The position numbers and the translations under genes are program-made. A stretch of 64,000 nucleotides of DNA. Source: DATHAP01 sp963762865. Its GTDB lineage: Bacteria > Actinomycetota > Actinomycetes > JACCUZ01. Each line of letters starts with the position of its first letter. Position 1 is the stretch's first letter. The notes beneath the pieces were generated by a model that was not told the DNA's origin, searched no databases, and saw only the letters and a list, made by a program, of their open reading frames with translations. The stretch lies in assembly GCA_963762865.1 (NCBI GenBank), contig CAVXNC010000018.1, forward strand, positions 1 to 64,000. Direction: 5' to 3'. Positions 48,686-57,185 of this stretch are shown piece after piece.

Positions 48686-51280
48686 TCATCCTCCCGGCTG
48701 CCCCAGAGCGAGCAGCTCACGCGCCGTCCGGGCCGCGCGCGACGAGCCGGTGAGTCCGGCCAGCCAGTCCTGCGTGCGGCGGTCGGGCACTGCGCCCGGT
48801 CCGCGCAGCACCTCCTGGTGCAGGAGGTCGAGCAGAGCGTGCAGGCCCCGGTGCGCCGCGTCCAGCCCCGGGAGCAGGGCGCAGAGCAGCGTCACGACTG
48901 TCCCGCTCCCCGCCGGGGAGGCGAGAGCGACGTCCCGCAGGCTGGCCGCCCAACGCGTCGCGACGGCGAGCTGCGCCTGCCGGCTCATGGCGGCGGCGAG
49001 GTCGGCGACGGCGAGCCGTCCCGACGGCACGAGCGCCAGGACGGCGTCGGCGGCACGAGCCCGCTGGTCCCGTCCCGAAGCAGCCAGGCCGGCCGCGACC
49101 GTCTCCGCGGCGAGGGTGCCCATCCGGCCGGGATGGCGGACCAGCATGTCGAGGACCCGCACGGCGTCGTGGCTCACCTCGGTGGAGGCTGCCGCGTTGA
49201 GAACCGGGTCGACCGCTGCGACCAGGGTGTGCTCGGCGTCGTGCGGCCACACGGTCGCCGACCAGGCCACCCAGTCCTCCGCGCCCGAGGCGCCCCAGCC
49301 CCCGGAGTCATGCCCCGCGACCGCCGTCGGCTGGTCGGTCACCGGGGCCGCCAGCGCATGCTCGACCACCACCTGCCACCCCCACCAGGTGTAGCCGTGC
49401 CGTCCTCGTGCGTCCTCGTACGTCCCCGGACGGCCGTGCAGGACCACCCGGGCGTCGACCGGCCGGCCCTGGCCGGCCGCTGCCAGACCGGCGTCCACGA
49501 GCATCTCGTCCTGCTCGACGGGCGCCCGGGCACGGGACGCTGCGACCAACCAGGCCGCCGGCACCTCCGACCGGCCTGCGGCGCCGGCAGCGGGGGCGCC
49601 CAGCGCGTGCCGGAGCACGGCGTCCACCGGCCCGGCCGTCCGGGCCGCCGCATGACCGGCCAGCGCCTCGTCCCGCCCGTCAGCTCCGAGCCGGAGCAGA
49701 GCGGCCACCAGGTCGTGATGCCTCGGTCCCGGCTCGCCGGCCAGCCGGGCGAGCAGGGCTCGGGGGTCGACGAATCCGCCCGGCGAGTCAGGGGTGGCGA
49801 GCGGCGTGAAGGGCGGCTCCGCCCCCGCGAGCACCCGTTCCACCTCGGCCAGGCGGCTGACCAGGAACGCCTGTGTGACATCGGCGGCCGGCAGGCCTGC
49901 CGGCGTCTCGCCCGCGGCCGCCAGCACCAGGCGGGCGAGCTGCCCCCGCAGCCACCCGCGCTGCACACCCTCCCGCGGCCCGCGCGCCAGCACGGCAGCC
50001 GCGCGCCGGCGCAGCGGCACCAGCACCGTCCGGTCGGAGCACGAGGCCAGCCCGGCCAGGACCATCTCCACCTCGACCGGGTCGCCGGCGCCCTCCAGCA
50101 GCGCGGCCAGCCGGCCGAGCAGGTCGCCAGCTTTCACGGGGGTGGCCGGTGCCGGTGGCGCCGGTCCGACGGGAGGTGGCGTGTCAGTGGTCGCCGGGCT
50201 CTCGGGACGCGGCGCGGCGACCGGTGCGTCCACCAGTCGCTGGACGGTCGGCTCGAGGCCGGCGACCCGCTGCCTCACCGCGGCACCCGCGCCGTATCGC
50301 TCCAGCAGCAGGACCGCTGCCTTCTGCACGTCCGCGTGCGGGTGGTCGAGCGCCACCAGGGCCGATGCGCAGACCCCGGGCACCAGCTCCGGGCGCCGGG
50401 TCGCCACGTCGGTCAGCAGCCGCACTGCCTCCACTGCCGTGCCCTTGACCGGGGAGAGCAGGGCGGGCTCGACCGCGGCCAGGGTCTCCTCGTCCTCGAG
50501 CAGGCCGAGGCGGCCCAGCGCGCGGAGTCTCCGCACCGCGACGCTGACGGTCGCGGGGACCGACGACCGGAGCAGCCGCCGGAAGCGGGTCTGGTGGCGG
50601 GCCTGCTCCTCGGTCGTCGGCTCGAGGGCCGCGTAGGTCGAGGCGAACCAGCCGGCCCGGTAGGCGCTGAAGTCCCGCTGCAGCGCGTCGAGGCAACCGG
50701 TGAGGACCCGCTCCCTGGGCAGGGTCCCGTCGCCGACCAGGGTCAGGAACGTCTGCTGCCAGGTTCCTTCCGGCTGGCTGAACTTGTCGACGTTGGCCAG
50801 GCTCACCTCGCCGCCACCCTCGACCTCGAACACCCTCCAGAGCGCCCGCTCGACGAGGTCCGGGTCGGCACGCAGGTCCACTGCCCGGTCGTCGCGGTTC
50901 CACCGGTCACCGAGACCGCTGACGAGCGCCAGCACGTACGTGTCGTCGGCCTCGAGCCCCACGAGACCGAGGCGCTCCAGCAGCCGCACCGGGCGGAACG
51001 CCTCGCCCTGCGACCAGGAGGTGGACAGCGTGGTGAGCAGCTCGCGCACCAGCGGCACGAGCCACCGCGGTGGTGTGGCCCGAAGCTGACTCGGGCGAGC
51101 GCCCCGCGCCGCATGACTCAGTGCGTCGACGACAGCCGACCAGGTCGCCCGGCCGCGCTCCCACCGGTGCTGGTAGCCCGACGCCGTCCAGGCCGGCGTC
51201 CCGGACTCCTCGAGAAGTCCCCACAGCACGGTCCGGTCGACGTGCCGGAGGTTGTCGTACGTCGGCAGGTCGCCCTCCAC
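48686..51280 (-). CDS. Large helical-repeat protein (DUF6493-like), unknown function
   Basis: The 864-residue cytoplasmic protein is mostly helical. Its N-terminal third (LPTYDNLRHVDRTVLWGLLE, LRATPPRWLVPLVRELLTTL, RLLERLGLVGLEADDTYVLA) and the middle (SVAVRRLRALGRLGLLEDEE, EPALLSPVKGTAVEAVRLL, ALDHPHADVQKAAVLLLERY) read as HEAT/armadillo-type repeats. A Pro/Ala linker near residue 420 splits it from a C-terminal repeat block. I recall a DUF6493-type protein paired with SWIM-finger proteins in actinobacteria, but the name is tentative. The GTG start gives the first conserved motif. It is divergent from the SWIM gene, 41 bp apart, suggesting joint control. Confidence 0.75.
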   Translation of the reverse strand: MEGDLPTYDNLRHVDRTVLWGLLEESGTPAWTASGYQHRWERGRATWSAVVDALSHAARGARPSQLRATPPRWLVPLVRELLTTLSTSWSQGEAFRPVRLLERLGLVGLEADDTYVLALVSGLGDRWNRDDRAVDLRADPDLVERALWRVFEVEGGGEVSLANVDKFSQPEGTWQQTFLTLVGDGTLPRERVLTGCLDALQRDFSAYRAGWFASTYAALEPTTEEQARHQTRFRRLLRSSVPATVSVAVRRLRALGRLGLLEDEETLAAVEPALLSPVKGTAVEAVRLLTDVATRRPELVPGVCASALVALDHPHADVQKAAVLLLERYGAGAAVRQRVAGLEPTVQRLVDAPVAAPRPESPATTDTPPPVGPAPPAPATPVKAGDLLGRLAALLEGAGDPVEVEMVLAGLASCSDRTVLVPLRRRAAAVLARGPREGVQRGWLRGQLARLVLAAAGETPAGLPAADVTQAFLVSRLAEVERVLAGAEPPFTPLATPDSPGGFVDPRALLARLAGEPGPRHHDLVAALLRLGADGRDEALAGHAAARTAGPVDAVLRHALGAPAAGAAGRSEVPAAWLVAASRARAPVEQDEMLVDAGLAAAGQGRPVDARVVLHGRPGTYEDARGRHGYTWWGWQVVVEHALAAPVTDQPTAVAGHDSGGWGASGAEDWVAWSATVWPHDAEHTLVAAVDPVLNAAASTEVSHDAVRVLDMLVRHPGRMGTLAAETVAAGLAASGRDQRARAADAVLALVPSGRLAVADLAAAMSRQAQLAVATRWAASLRDVALASPAGSGTVVTLLCALLPGLDAAHRGLHALLDLLHQEVLRGPGAVPDRRTQDWLAGLTGSSRAARTARELLALGQPGG

Positions 51281-51321
51281 GGGCCAAGACTGCCAGCGGG
51301 GCGACTGCCTACGCTGCAGGC

Positions 51322-52689
51322 GTGACCGCCGACGTGGAGCAGGTCTACCGGTACGCCCAGGCCTCGACGGCGGAGGTCGGGACGGACCGAGCACAGCTCC
51401 AGCTCTCGACGAGCGGCGGGGGGACCGCGACCGGGCCGGCCGAGCACCCCCGGCTATTCGACGGGTTCCTCGAGCGCCCGGAGCAGGCGGCGACCGCGCT
51501 GCTCGCCGTCGCCGAGGTGGCCCGCACCCGCTTCTATGTCCCGCCCGGCATGCTGGCAAAGGTCCTGCGCCACGCCGACCCGGTCATCACCAGCAACGGC
51601 GACCGGCTGAGGTTCGAGAGCCTGTCCCCCTGCTGCGGCGTCTACGCCCGGCTGGACGTGCTGCCCGACGGTCTCGACCGCGCACCCGCTGCCAGCGGCA
51701 CGACCAACGTCGACCTGAACGCACCGGTGCGCGCGGTGCTCGCCACGGTCGTCGGCGCCGAGCCGCTGCACCTCGAGGTGGGCCAGGACGTCACGGTGAC
51801 GACGCTCGACGGCTCGGCCGTCGAGCGCCGGGTGCCGCTGCCCGCTCGGTGGCTGGCAGCCTTCGGCGAGGTGCAGCACGCCTGCGCCGGGCTGCGACCG
51901 GTCGCCGAGGTCGACGGCCAGGAGGCCCGCCGCTTCGTGCAGGCGGTGGTGACCGGCACAGGATCCTCAGCAGCGACCTGGGTGGCCACGTCCGGGCGCG
52001 GTCTGCGGCTGACCGGCATGCCTGGGGCGGACACGGTGCCGCTGCCCGGCCCGGACCGGCTGCGCGCACTGCGGCCCCTGCTGCGTCATGCCATCAGCTT
52101 GCGGGCGTACGGCCCTTCCGACGCCCAGGACGAGCCGCAGGTCAGCGCCTGGGAGCTGCACCTCCCGGGCGCCCGGGCTGTGGTCGTGCTCAGCCCCGAG
52201 CGCAGCCGCGGGTTCTCCGGCGAAGGTGGCGTGCTCTACGACCTGGCGGACGACCGAGCCCGGGCGGACGCCCGGCTGCTGACCGCCCTGCTGGCATTCG
52301 AGGCCCACATCGACCTGGACGTCCTCGCCCGGGACGCGGCTCTGCCGGTCGACCGGGTGCGCACCGCGATCAGCCACCTGGCCGCGGCGGGACGCGTCGG
52401 CTACGACCTGCACGATGCCGCGTACTTCCATCGCGACCTGCCGCTGACCGGGCCGGGGCGGGACGGTGGCGCACCCAGGCTGCGCGACGCGCTGGCACTC
52501 GTGGAAGCCGGGGCGGTCACCCTGGCCACTGGCCGAGCGACGGTGCGCGGCGGCGACGAGCGCGTCGTCACCATCGGCGCGGACGGCGGCTACACGTGCA
52601 GCTGCCCGTGGTGGGCCGCGCACGGTGGTGGTCGCGGTCCGTGCAAGCACGTCCTGGCGGTGCACGTCCTGCGCGGGCGCCCGGCATGA
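51322..52689 (+). CDS. SWIM zinc-finger protein
   Basis: The 455-residue protein begins VEQVYRYAQASTAEVGTDRA. It carries HPRLFDGFLERPEQAATALLAVAEVARTRF-like helical sequence and ends with a SWIM finger: YTCSCPWWAA followed by GPCKHVLAVHVLRG, the CxC...CxH set. SWIM proteins bind nucleic acid or proteins; in bacteria such genes often neighbour MoxR/VWA or HEAT-repeat genes. Here the neighbours are the DUF6493-like gene (divergent) and arr (4-bp overlap, ATGA), so arr is in the same operon. The function of the pair is unknown; a stress or defence role is inference. Confidence 0.85.
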   Translation: MTADVEQVYRYAQASTAEVGTDRAQLQLSTSGGGTATGPAEHPRLFDGFLERPEQAATALLAVAEVARTRFYVPPGMLAKVLRHADPVITSNGDRLRFESLSPCCGVYARLDVLPDGLDRAPAASGTTNVDLNAPVRAVLATVVGAEPLHLEVGQDVTVTTLDGSAVERRVPLPARWLAAFGEVQHACAGLRPVAEVDGQEARRFVQAVVTGTGSSAATWVATSGRGLRLTGMPGADTVPLPGPDRLRALRPLLRHAISLRAYGPSDAQDEPQVSAWELHLPGARAVVVLSPERSRGFSGEGGVLYDLADDRARADARLLTALLAFEAHIDLDVLARDAALPVDRVRTAISHLAAAGRVGYDLHDAAYFHRDLPLTGPGRDGGAPRLRDALALVEAGAVTLATGRATVRGGDERVVTIGADGGYTCSCPWWAAHGGGRGPCKHVLAVHVLRGRPA

Positions 52690-53147
52690 GCGAGGACAGC
52701 GGCACCCGCGTCCCCGTGACCTACGAGAGCTGCGAGCGCATCGCGGGTCCCTTCTACCACGGGACGAAGTCCGTGCTAGAGGTCGGCGCGGAGCTGGTTG
52801 CCGGCTACGGCTCCAACTTCCAGGAGGGCCGGGTGTCCAACAACCTCTACTTCACCGCGCTCGTGGACACTGCCGCCTGGGGAGCGGAGCTGGCGACTGC
52901 ACTGGCCGGGAGCGGGGAGCGCGGGCGCATCTATGTCGTGGAGCCTCTGGGTCCGTTCGAGGACGACCCCAACGTGACCGACAAGCGGTTCCCCGGAAAC
53001 CCCACGCAGTCCTACCGCACCCGAGACCCAGTGCGCGTCGTCGGCGAGGTGGACAGCTGGGTGGGTCACGACCCGGAGGTCCTCAAGGAGATGCTCGATC
53101 ACCTGGCGTTGCTGCGGGAGCAGGGCCTGGACGTCATCGAGGACTAG
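52686..53147 (+). CDS. arr: Rifamycin NAD-dependent ADP-ribosyltransferase (Arr)
   Basis: Arr transfers ADP-ribose from NAD to rifampicin and inactivates it. The 153-residue protein matches the family along its length. GPFYHGTKSVLEVGAELVAG (about residues 20-39) contains the His of the NAD site. GSNFQEGRVSNNLYFTALVD and WGAELATALAGSGERGRIYV follow, then VEPLGPFEDDPNVTDKRFPG and the late NPTQSYRTRDPVRVVGEVDS (with the catalytic-site loop). It overlaps the SWIM gene by 4 bp, an uncommon partner. Actinobacterial chromosomes often carry arr without a mobile element, as here. Confidence 0.93.
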   Translation: MSEDSGTRVPVTYESCERIAGPFYHGTKSVLEVGAELVAGYGSNFQEGRVSNNLYFTALVDTAAWGAELATALAGSGERGRIYVVEPLGPFEDDPNVTDKRFPGNPTQSYRTRDPVRVVGEVDSWVGHDPEVLKEMLDHLALLREQGLDVIED

Positions 53148-53155
53148 TCGACGGC

Positions 53156-54133
53156 TCAGCGACGACGGCGGCGCAGCACCGCGATGATGCCGCCGAGGAT
53201 CACGACGATCGCCACCGCTCGCGCGACGAGGTAGGCGGTGCGCCATCCGTCGGAGTCGGCGCCGCCCGGTCGACCCGAGGCGTCCCCCCGCCCGGCCGAA
53301 TCCTCTGTGGTGGCCGACCCGGTCTCCGGCGCGGCGTCGGCCGCCCCGGCCGGGATCGCCACGCGGTAGACCGCCGAGTTCCGGCCCTCACTGCCGACCA
53401 GCAGCGCGTCGTCGCCCTCGTCGGCGACCGACTCCCCCTGCGGCTGCGGTGGCAGCGCGAAGGAGTCGATCTCGTGACCGGGCCGGTCGTAGACATGTGC
53501 GTCGGTGTAGGTCCGCAGCACGAAGCGACCGTCGGACAAGAAGGCGCCGTCGGTGACGAGTGGCGGCACGTCGGCGATGCGCTCCAGCCGGTTGACCCCG
53601 TCCTCCTGGGTCACCAGCGTCGACGGTGCCTGGTAGAGGCCGGCGTCCCCGAAGGACTTGGTCGCGATCATCAACCGGCCGGTGTCCGGGTCGACCAGCA
53701 GCGCCTCGGCGTCGTGCGGCCCGTCGGGGTAGGTGAAGCGGAACCACCGTGCCCGGACCGTCCGGTCGGCGAGCCGGCGCGGCTCGGTCACCAGGAAGGC
53801 CGAGACGTCAGGTCGCCGCACGCTGTTGTCGCCGATGTCGCCGAGCCACAGGGTGCGCCGGTCGCTGCCCGGCGCCAGCGCCTCGGGGTCGTACGGGTTG
53901 ATCCCGTCCAGCGTGAGCGTCGCGACCGTGTCGCCCCGCCGGTCGACAGCCATGACCTGCGCGACCGTGCCGCCGTCGGGATGCGTCCACACGACGCCGG
54001 GGTGCCGGCCCGAGACCGCCAGACCGCTCGACTCGACGAGGGCGGGGTCGTGCATCCGCAGCACGACGGTCGGACCGGAGGCGGCGAGCGACGTCGACAG
54101 CAGGATCGCGGCGGCCGAGCTAGCCGCGGTCAT
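53156..54133 (-). CDS. Membrane-anchored beta-propeller-like protein
   Basis: The 325-residue protein has an N-terminal signal-like stretch (SSAAAILLSTSLAASG), a beta-propeller-type body (VESSGLAVSGRHPGVVWTHP, LGDIGDNSVRRPDVSAFLVT, PDGPHDAEALLVDPDTGRLM, QGESVADEGDDALLVGSEG), a Ser/Gly/Asp-rich spacer and a C-terminal helix (LVARAVAIVVILGGIIAVL) with an RRRRR tail. This looks like an outward-facing sensor or enzyme with a membrane anchor; no residues mark catalysis. The gene overlaps the methyltransferase gene by 14 bp and is the last of the minus-strand run. Confidence 0.75.
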   Translation of the reverse strand: MTAASSAAAILLSTSLAASGPTVVLRMHDPALVESSGLAVSGRHPGVVWTHPDGGTVAQVMAVDRRGDTVATLTLDGINPYDPEALAPGSDRRTLWLGDIGDNSVRRPDVSAFLVTEPRRLADRTVRARWFRFTYPDGPHDAEALLVDPDTGRLMIATKSFGDAGLYQAPSTLVTQEDGVNRLERIADVPPLVTDGAFLSDGRFVLRTYTDAHVYDRPGHEIDSFALPPQPQGESVADEGDDALLVGSEGRNSAVYRVAIPAGAADAAPETGSATTEDSAGRGDASGRPGGADSDGWRTAYLVARAVAIVVILGGIIAVLRRRRR

Positions 54134-55295
54134 CGGCGAGCAGGCCCTGGAGGTGCGGGGTCACGTGCCACTGCGCGAGCATCGCGTCGAGCTCGGCCTG
54201 CGCCTGTGCCGCAGCCGCGGCACCGCCCGCACCACCCTCGTTGTCGGACCGGACCGCGCGCAGCAGCGAGTTGCGCGGGGTGTACTCGGCCGACACGAAC
54301 TGCAGCACCTCGGCCCGGTAGCCCGCCGTGCGCAGCAGCGCCGCGCGGAACGCGTCGGTCAGCACGTCGCCCAGCCGCTCTCGCAGGATGCCGTGCCGGG
54401 TCACCATGGCGTACGGCGCCGGCGGCCCGGCCTCGGTCATCTGGCGCTGCAGGTCGTGGTGGCAGCACGGTGACGCGAGCACGACGGGAGCTCCCCAGCG
54501 CACGGCCTGCGCGAGAGCGTCGTCGGTCGCGGTGTCGCAGGCGTGCAGCGCGAGCACGATGTCGACCGGCGGCTCGACCGGTGCGTCGAGGATCGCGCCC
54601 TCCACGAAGCGCGCGTGCTCCGACCAGCCGAGCTCGGCAGCGATCGCCGTGTTGCGCTCGCGCGACTGCGCGCGCAGGTCGACGCCGGTGAGCTCGACCT
54701 CGCCGCGCTCGGCGAGGAAGCGGTACGCCGCGAAGCTGAGGTAGGCGTTGCCGCAGCCCAGGTCGACGACCCGCAGCGGCCGGTCGACCGGCAGCTCCAC
54801 CTCCGCCACTGCTGCATCCAGCGCACGCAGGAAGGCGTCGACCTGCCGGCGCTTGGCGGCACCGGCGCCCAGGACAGAGAAGAGCGGGTCGCCGGGGTCG
54901 ATCAGGTGCCGGGCCGCGCGGTCGTGCTCCGTGTGCTGCTCGGCCGCCGAGGCGGCGCGGTGCACCTGCGCGGCGCCCTTCTTGGTCACCCGCAGCTGCA
55001 GGGTCTCGCCCGTGGTCTGCACGTGCCAGTTGCCGAACGGCTCGGCCAGCAGCGCGTCGACCGCTGCACCGGCCTCGGCACCGTACGGATGGTTGGTGGT
55101 GGTCGCCGCGCGCTCGTCGTAGCTCACGACCTGCAGGTGGCGCCCGGTCTTGAGGTCGATCGGGCGCAGCTCGACCCGGCGTGCGGACGGCGTGGCGGAC
55201 CGCCGCTTGCCGGCGCCGACGGCGCGGACCAGTGCCTGCTCGTCGAGCAGCAGGGGACGCAACGACGCGAGCGCTCCCTCGAGGTCCTCAGGCAC
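54120..55295 (-). CDS. SAM-dependent methyltransferase (METTL25/RRNAD1-like)
   Basis: The 391-residue cytoplasmic enzyme has an N-terminal arm with YDERAATTTNHPYGAEAGAA. The Rossmann methyltransferase core has motif I VVDLGCGNAYLSFAAYRFLA (about residues 173-192), then VELTGVDLRAQSRERNTAIA, and LALHACDTATDDALAQAVRW with PCCHHDLQRQ, the family's signature. Related eukaryotic proteins are poorly characterised; a protein or RNA target is possible. It starts 4 bp after the MFS gene and runs into the propeller gene. The C-terminus has an Ala/Gln-rich tail. Confidence 0.85.
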   Translation of the reverse strand: MPEDLEGALASLRPLLLDEQALVRAVGAGKRRSATPSARRVELRPIDLKTGRHLQVVSYDERAATTTNHPYGAEAGAAVDALLAEPFGNWHVQTTGETLQLRVTKKGAAQVHRAASAAEQHTEHDRAARHLIDPGDPLFSVLGAGAAKRRQVDAFLRALDAAVAEVELPVDRPLRVVDLGCGNAYLSFAAYRFLAERGEVELTGVDLRAQSRERNTAIAAELGWSEHARFVEGAILDAPVEPPVDIVLALHACDTATDDALAQAVRWGAPVVLASPCCHHDLQRQMTEAGPPAPYAMVTRHGILRERLGDVLTDAFRAALLRTAGYRAEVLQFVSAEYTPRNSLLRAVRSDNEGGAGGAAAAAQAQAELDAMLAQWHVTPHLQGLLADDRG

Positions 55296-55299
55296 GCCG

Positions 55300-56541
55300 T
55301 CAGCCTCGCACGGTTGCTGCCCGACCGCCGCGAACGGACCGGGCGTTGCCGGCGAGCAGGAAGATCCCGGCGGTCAGCGCGACCACCACCCACAGGGCCC
55401 GGTCGAGCCCGACGTCGTGGGCGAGCGTGCCGATCAGCGGCGGCCCGACCAGGAATCCGGAGTAGGCGATCGTCGCGACGGTGGCGATGGCCGACGGACC
55501 GCGGCCCGGGGTCTCCCCCGCCGCGCTCATCGCGAGCGGGAAGGCGATCGAGATGCCCAGCCCCCACAGCAGCGCGCCGACGTAGGCGACACCGAGGACC
55601 GGGATGCCGAGCAGCGCCACGACACCCACCGCGGCCACGACGGCGCCGACCCGCAGGCTGCGCACCCGGCCCAGCGACGCGACGACCTGGTTGCCGGCTA
55701 CCCGGCCGAGGGTCATCGCGCCGGCGAAGACCGCGAAGCCGAGGGCCGCCAGCGCCTCCGACGCGCCGCGGTCGTCGGTGAGCATCAGGGCCAGCCAGTC
55801 GTTGGCGGCGCCCTCGGCCCAGGCTGCGCAGAACGTCATCACGCCGAGCCCGATCAGCCGGGGGTCGCGGATCAGGGCGCGCTGCTTGGGCACGTGCCGC
55901 TCGGCTGCGCATTCGTCGCCGAGCAGCTCGCCCGTCTCGTCCAGCTCGTCGGCCGCCTGGTCCGGCATCGATCGGGTGGCGAAGACAGCCGCGACGCCCA
56001 CGAGCACCGCGAGCGTCGCGAAGTGCACCGCCGGGTCGACCTCGGTCTTCGCAGCGAGGGCACCGATTCCGGCGCCGACCACGGTGCCGATGCTCCACGC
56101 CGCGTGGAAGCCAGGCATCAGCGTGCGACCGGCACGAACCTCGACCGCATGCGCGGAGACGTTCATCGCGACGTCCCACACACCGACGCCCGCGCCGACG
56201 AAGAGCAGCACGACGGAGAGGGCGACGAGGTTCGGCGCGAGGCCGAGGACCGCGTAGGCCAGCGTGCAGACCACGATGCTCACCGTGGTCACCCGGCGGG
56301 CACCCCAGGTCGACACCATCCGCCCGGACAGCGGCATCGCGATCAGCGAGCCGACCGCGATGAACAGGAGCGCAAAGCCCAGACCCCGCTCGGTCGCGCC
56401 GATGTCGTCCCGAACCGCGGGGATGCGCGAGACCCAGGTGGCGAAGAGCCCGCCGTTGGCCGCGAAGACGAACCGGGTCGCCCACACCGCGCGCCCGACG
56501 TCGAACTCCTCCACCGTGCTCGTCGCTGGTGCCTCCGTCAC
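55300..56541 (-). CDS. Major facilitator superfamily transporter (YbjJ-like)
   Basis: The 413-residue protein has 12 helices. FAANGGLFATWVSRIPAVRD (about residues 27-46) is the YbjJ-like opening motif. SGRMVSTWGARRVTTVSIVV is loop 2-3, and LIRDPRLIGLGVMTFCAAWA and GRVAGNQVVASLGRVRSLRV are later. Relatives move sugars or drugs in enteric bacteria; the substrate is unknown here. The start is 36 bp from the small membrane peptide gene on the same strand, and the stop is 4 bp before the methyltransferase gene. Confidence 0.87.
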   Translation of the reverse strand: MTEAPATSTVEEFDVGRAVWATRFVFAANGGLFATWVSRIPAVRDDIGATERGLGFALLFIAVGSLIAMPLSGRMVSTWGARRVTTVSIVVCTLAYAVLGLAPNLVALSVVLLFVGAGVGVWDVAMNVSAHAVEVRAGRTLMPGFHAAWSIGTVVGAGIGALAAKTEVDPAVHFATLAVLVGVAAVFATRSMPDQAADELDETGELLGDECAAERHVPKQRALIRDPRLIGLGVMTFCAAWAEGAANDWLALMLTDDRGASEALAALGFAVFAGAMTLGRVAGNQVVASLGRVRSLRVGAVVAAVGVVALLGIPVLGVAYVGALLWGLGISIAFPLAMSAAGETPGRGPSAIATVATIAYSGFLVGPPLIGTLAHDVGLDRALWVVVALTAGIFLLAGNARSVRGGRAATVRG

Positions 56542-56576
56542 CGCCCCAGGCTAGGGGGATGTGGGGCGGCTGAGCC

Positions 56577-56660
56577 TCAGACGAGAGCGCCGAGCACGAC
56601 GACCAGCAGCATCAGGGCGAGCGCCCCGAGCACCACTCGTCGGCGGGTGCGCGGGTCCAC
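56577..56660 (-). CDS. 27-residue single-helix membrane peptide
   Basis: A GTG start, DPRTRRRVV, and a hydrophobic helix (LGALALMLLVVVLGALV) make a product of 27 residues, ending at TGA. The basic head and single helix are typical of small membrane proteins. It is placed between MFS and thpR genes on the same strand with gaps of 35 and 9 bp. It has no family that I recognise. Confidence 0.55.
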   Translation of the reverse strand: MDPRTRRRVVLGALALMLLVVVLGALV

Positions 56661-56669
56661 GGCCCGACC

Positions 56670-57185
56670 CTATGCGGGGTACGGGAGCGGCCAGGTCGCG
56701 ACGTCGTCGTAGGTCGGCGACGGCCCGAGGTGCGAGCTCACGAGGTGGACCGTGCTGGCCGTCCAGATCGGTCCGTCGTACGCCGCCAGCGACTCGACCG
56801 CCGGGCCGGCGTCGACCCCGCCGCGGAGGCGGGCGACAGTGAGGTGCGGCCGGTAGGGCCGCCGCTCGAAGGTCACCGACCGGGCCAGTGCCTTCAGCGC
56901 CCCGAGGTCGCCGTCGAGGCCGAGCCACAGCGCGCGCCGGGTGAAGGAGCCAGCACCGCGGAAGGCCAGGTCGCACGGGCCGTGACCGCGCAGCCGACGG
57001 TCGACCATCGCGACCGTCCCCTCGACCTTGTCGTCGGGGATCTCGCCGTAGAAGGCGAGGGTCAGGTGCCACCGCTGCGCCGGCACCCAGCGCAGGTCAG
57101 GGTGCTCGCGACGCACCGGCTCGAGCGCGGTGTCGGCGTGGGCGACCGCATCCGGCGGCGGCCGCAGGGCGACGAAGAGTCTCAC
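56670..57185 (-). CDS. thpR: RNA 2',3'-cyclic phosphodiesterase (LigT/ThpR)
   Basis: The 171-residue enzyme opens 2',3'-cyclic phosphates on RNA. Both HxTx motifs are present: RWHLTLAFYGEIP (about residues 38-50) and PYRPHLTVARLRGG (about residues 119-132). VRLFVALRPP is the typical start. The GTG start overlaps the TGA of the amine oxidase gene (GTGA). Length is normal. Small neighbours have no linked function. Confidence 0.92.
   Translation of the reverse strand: MRLFVALRPPPDAVAHADTALEPVRREHPDLRWVPAQRWHLTLAFYGEIPDDKVEGTVAMVDRRLRGHGPCDLAFRGAGSFTRRALWLGLDGDLGALKALARSVTFERRPYRPHLTVARLRGGVDAGPAVESLAAYDGPIWTASTVHLVSSHLGPSPTYDDVATWPLPYPA

Noticed and set aside
48095..51325. Plus-strand ORF of over 1000 codons opposite the marR and DUF6493-like genes
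   Set aside because: Low-complexity Arg/Gly/Gln composition, no conserved motif, fully antisense to supported genes.
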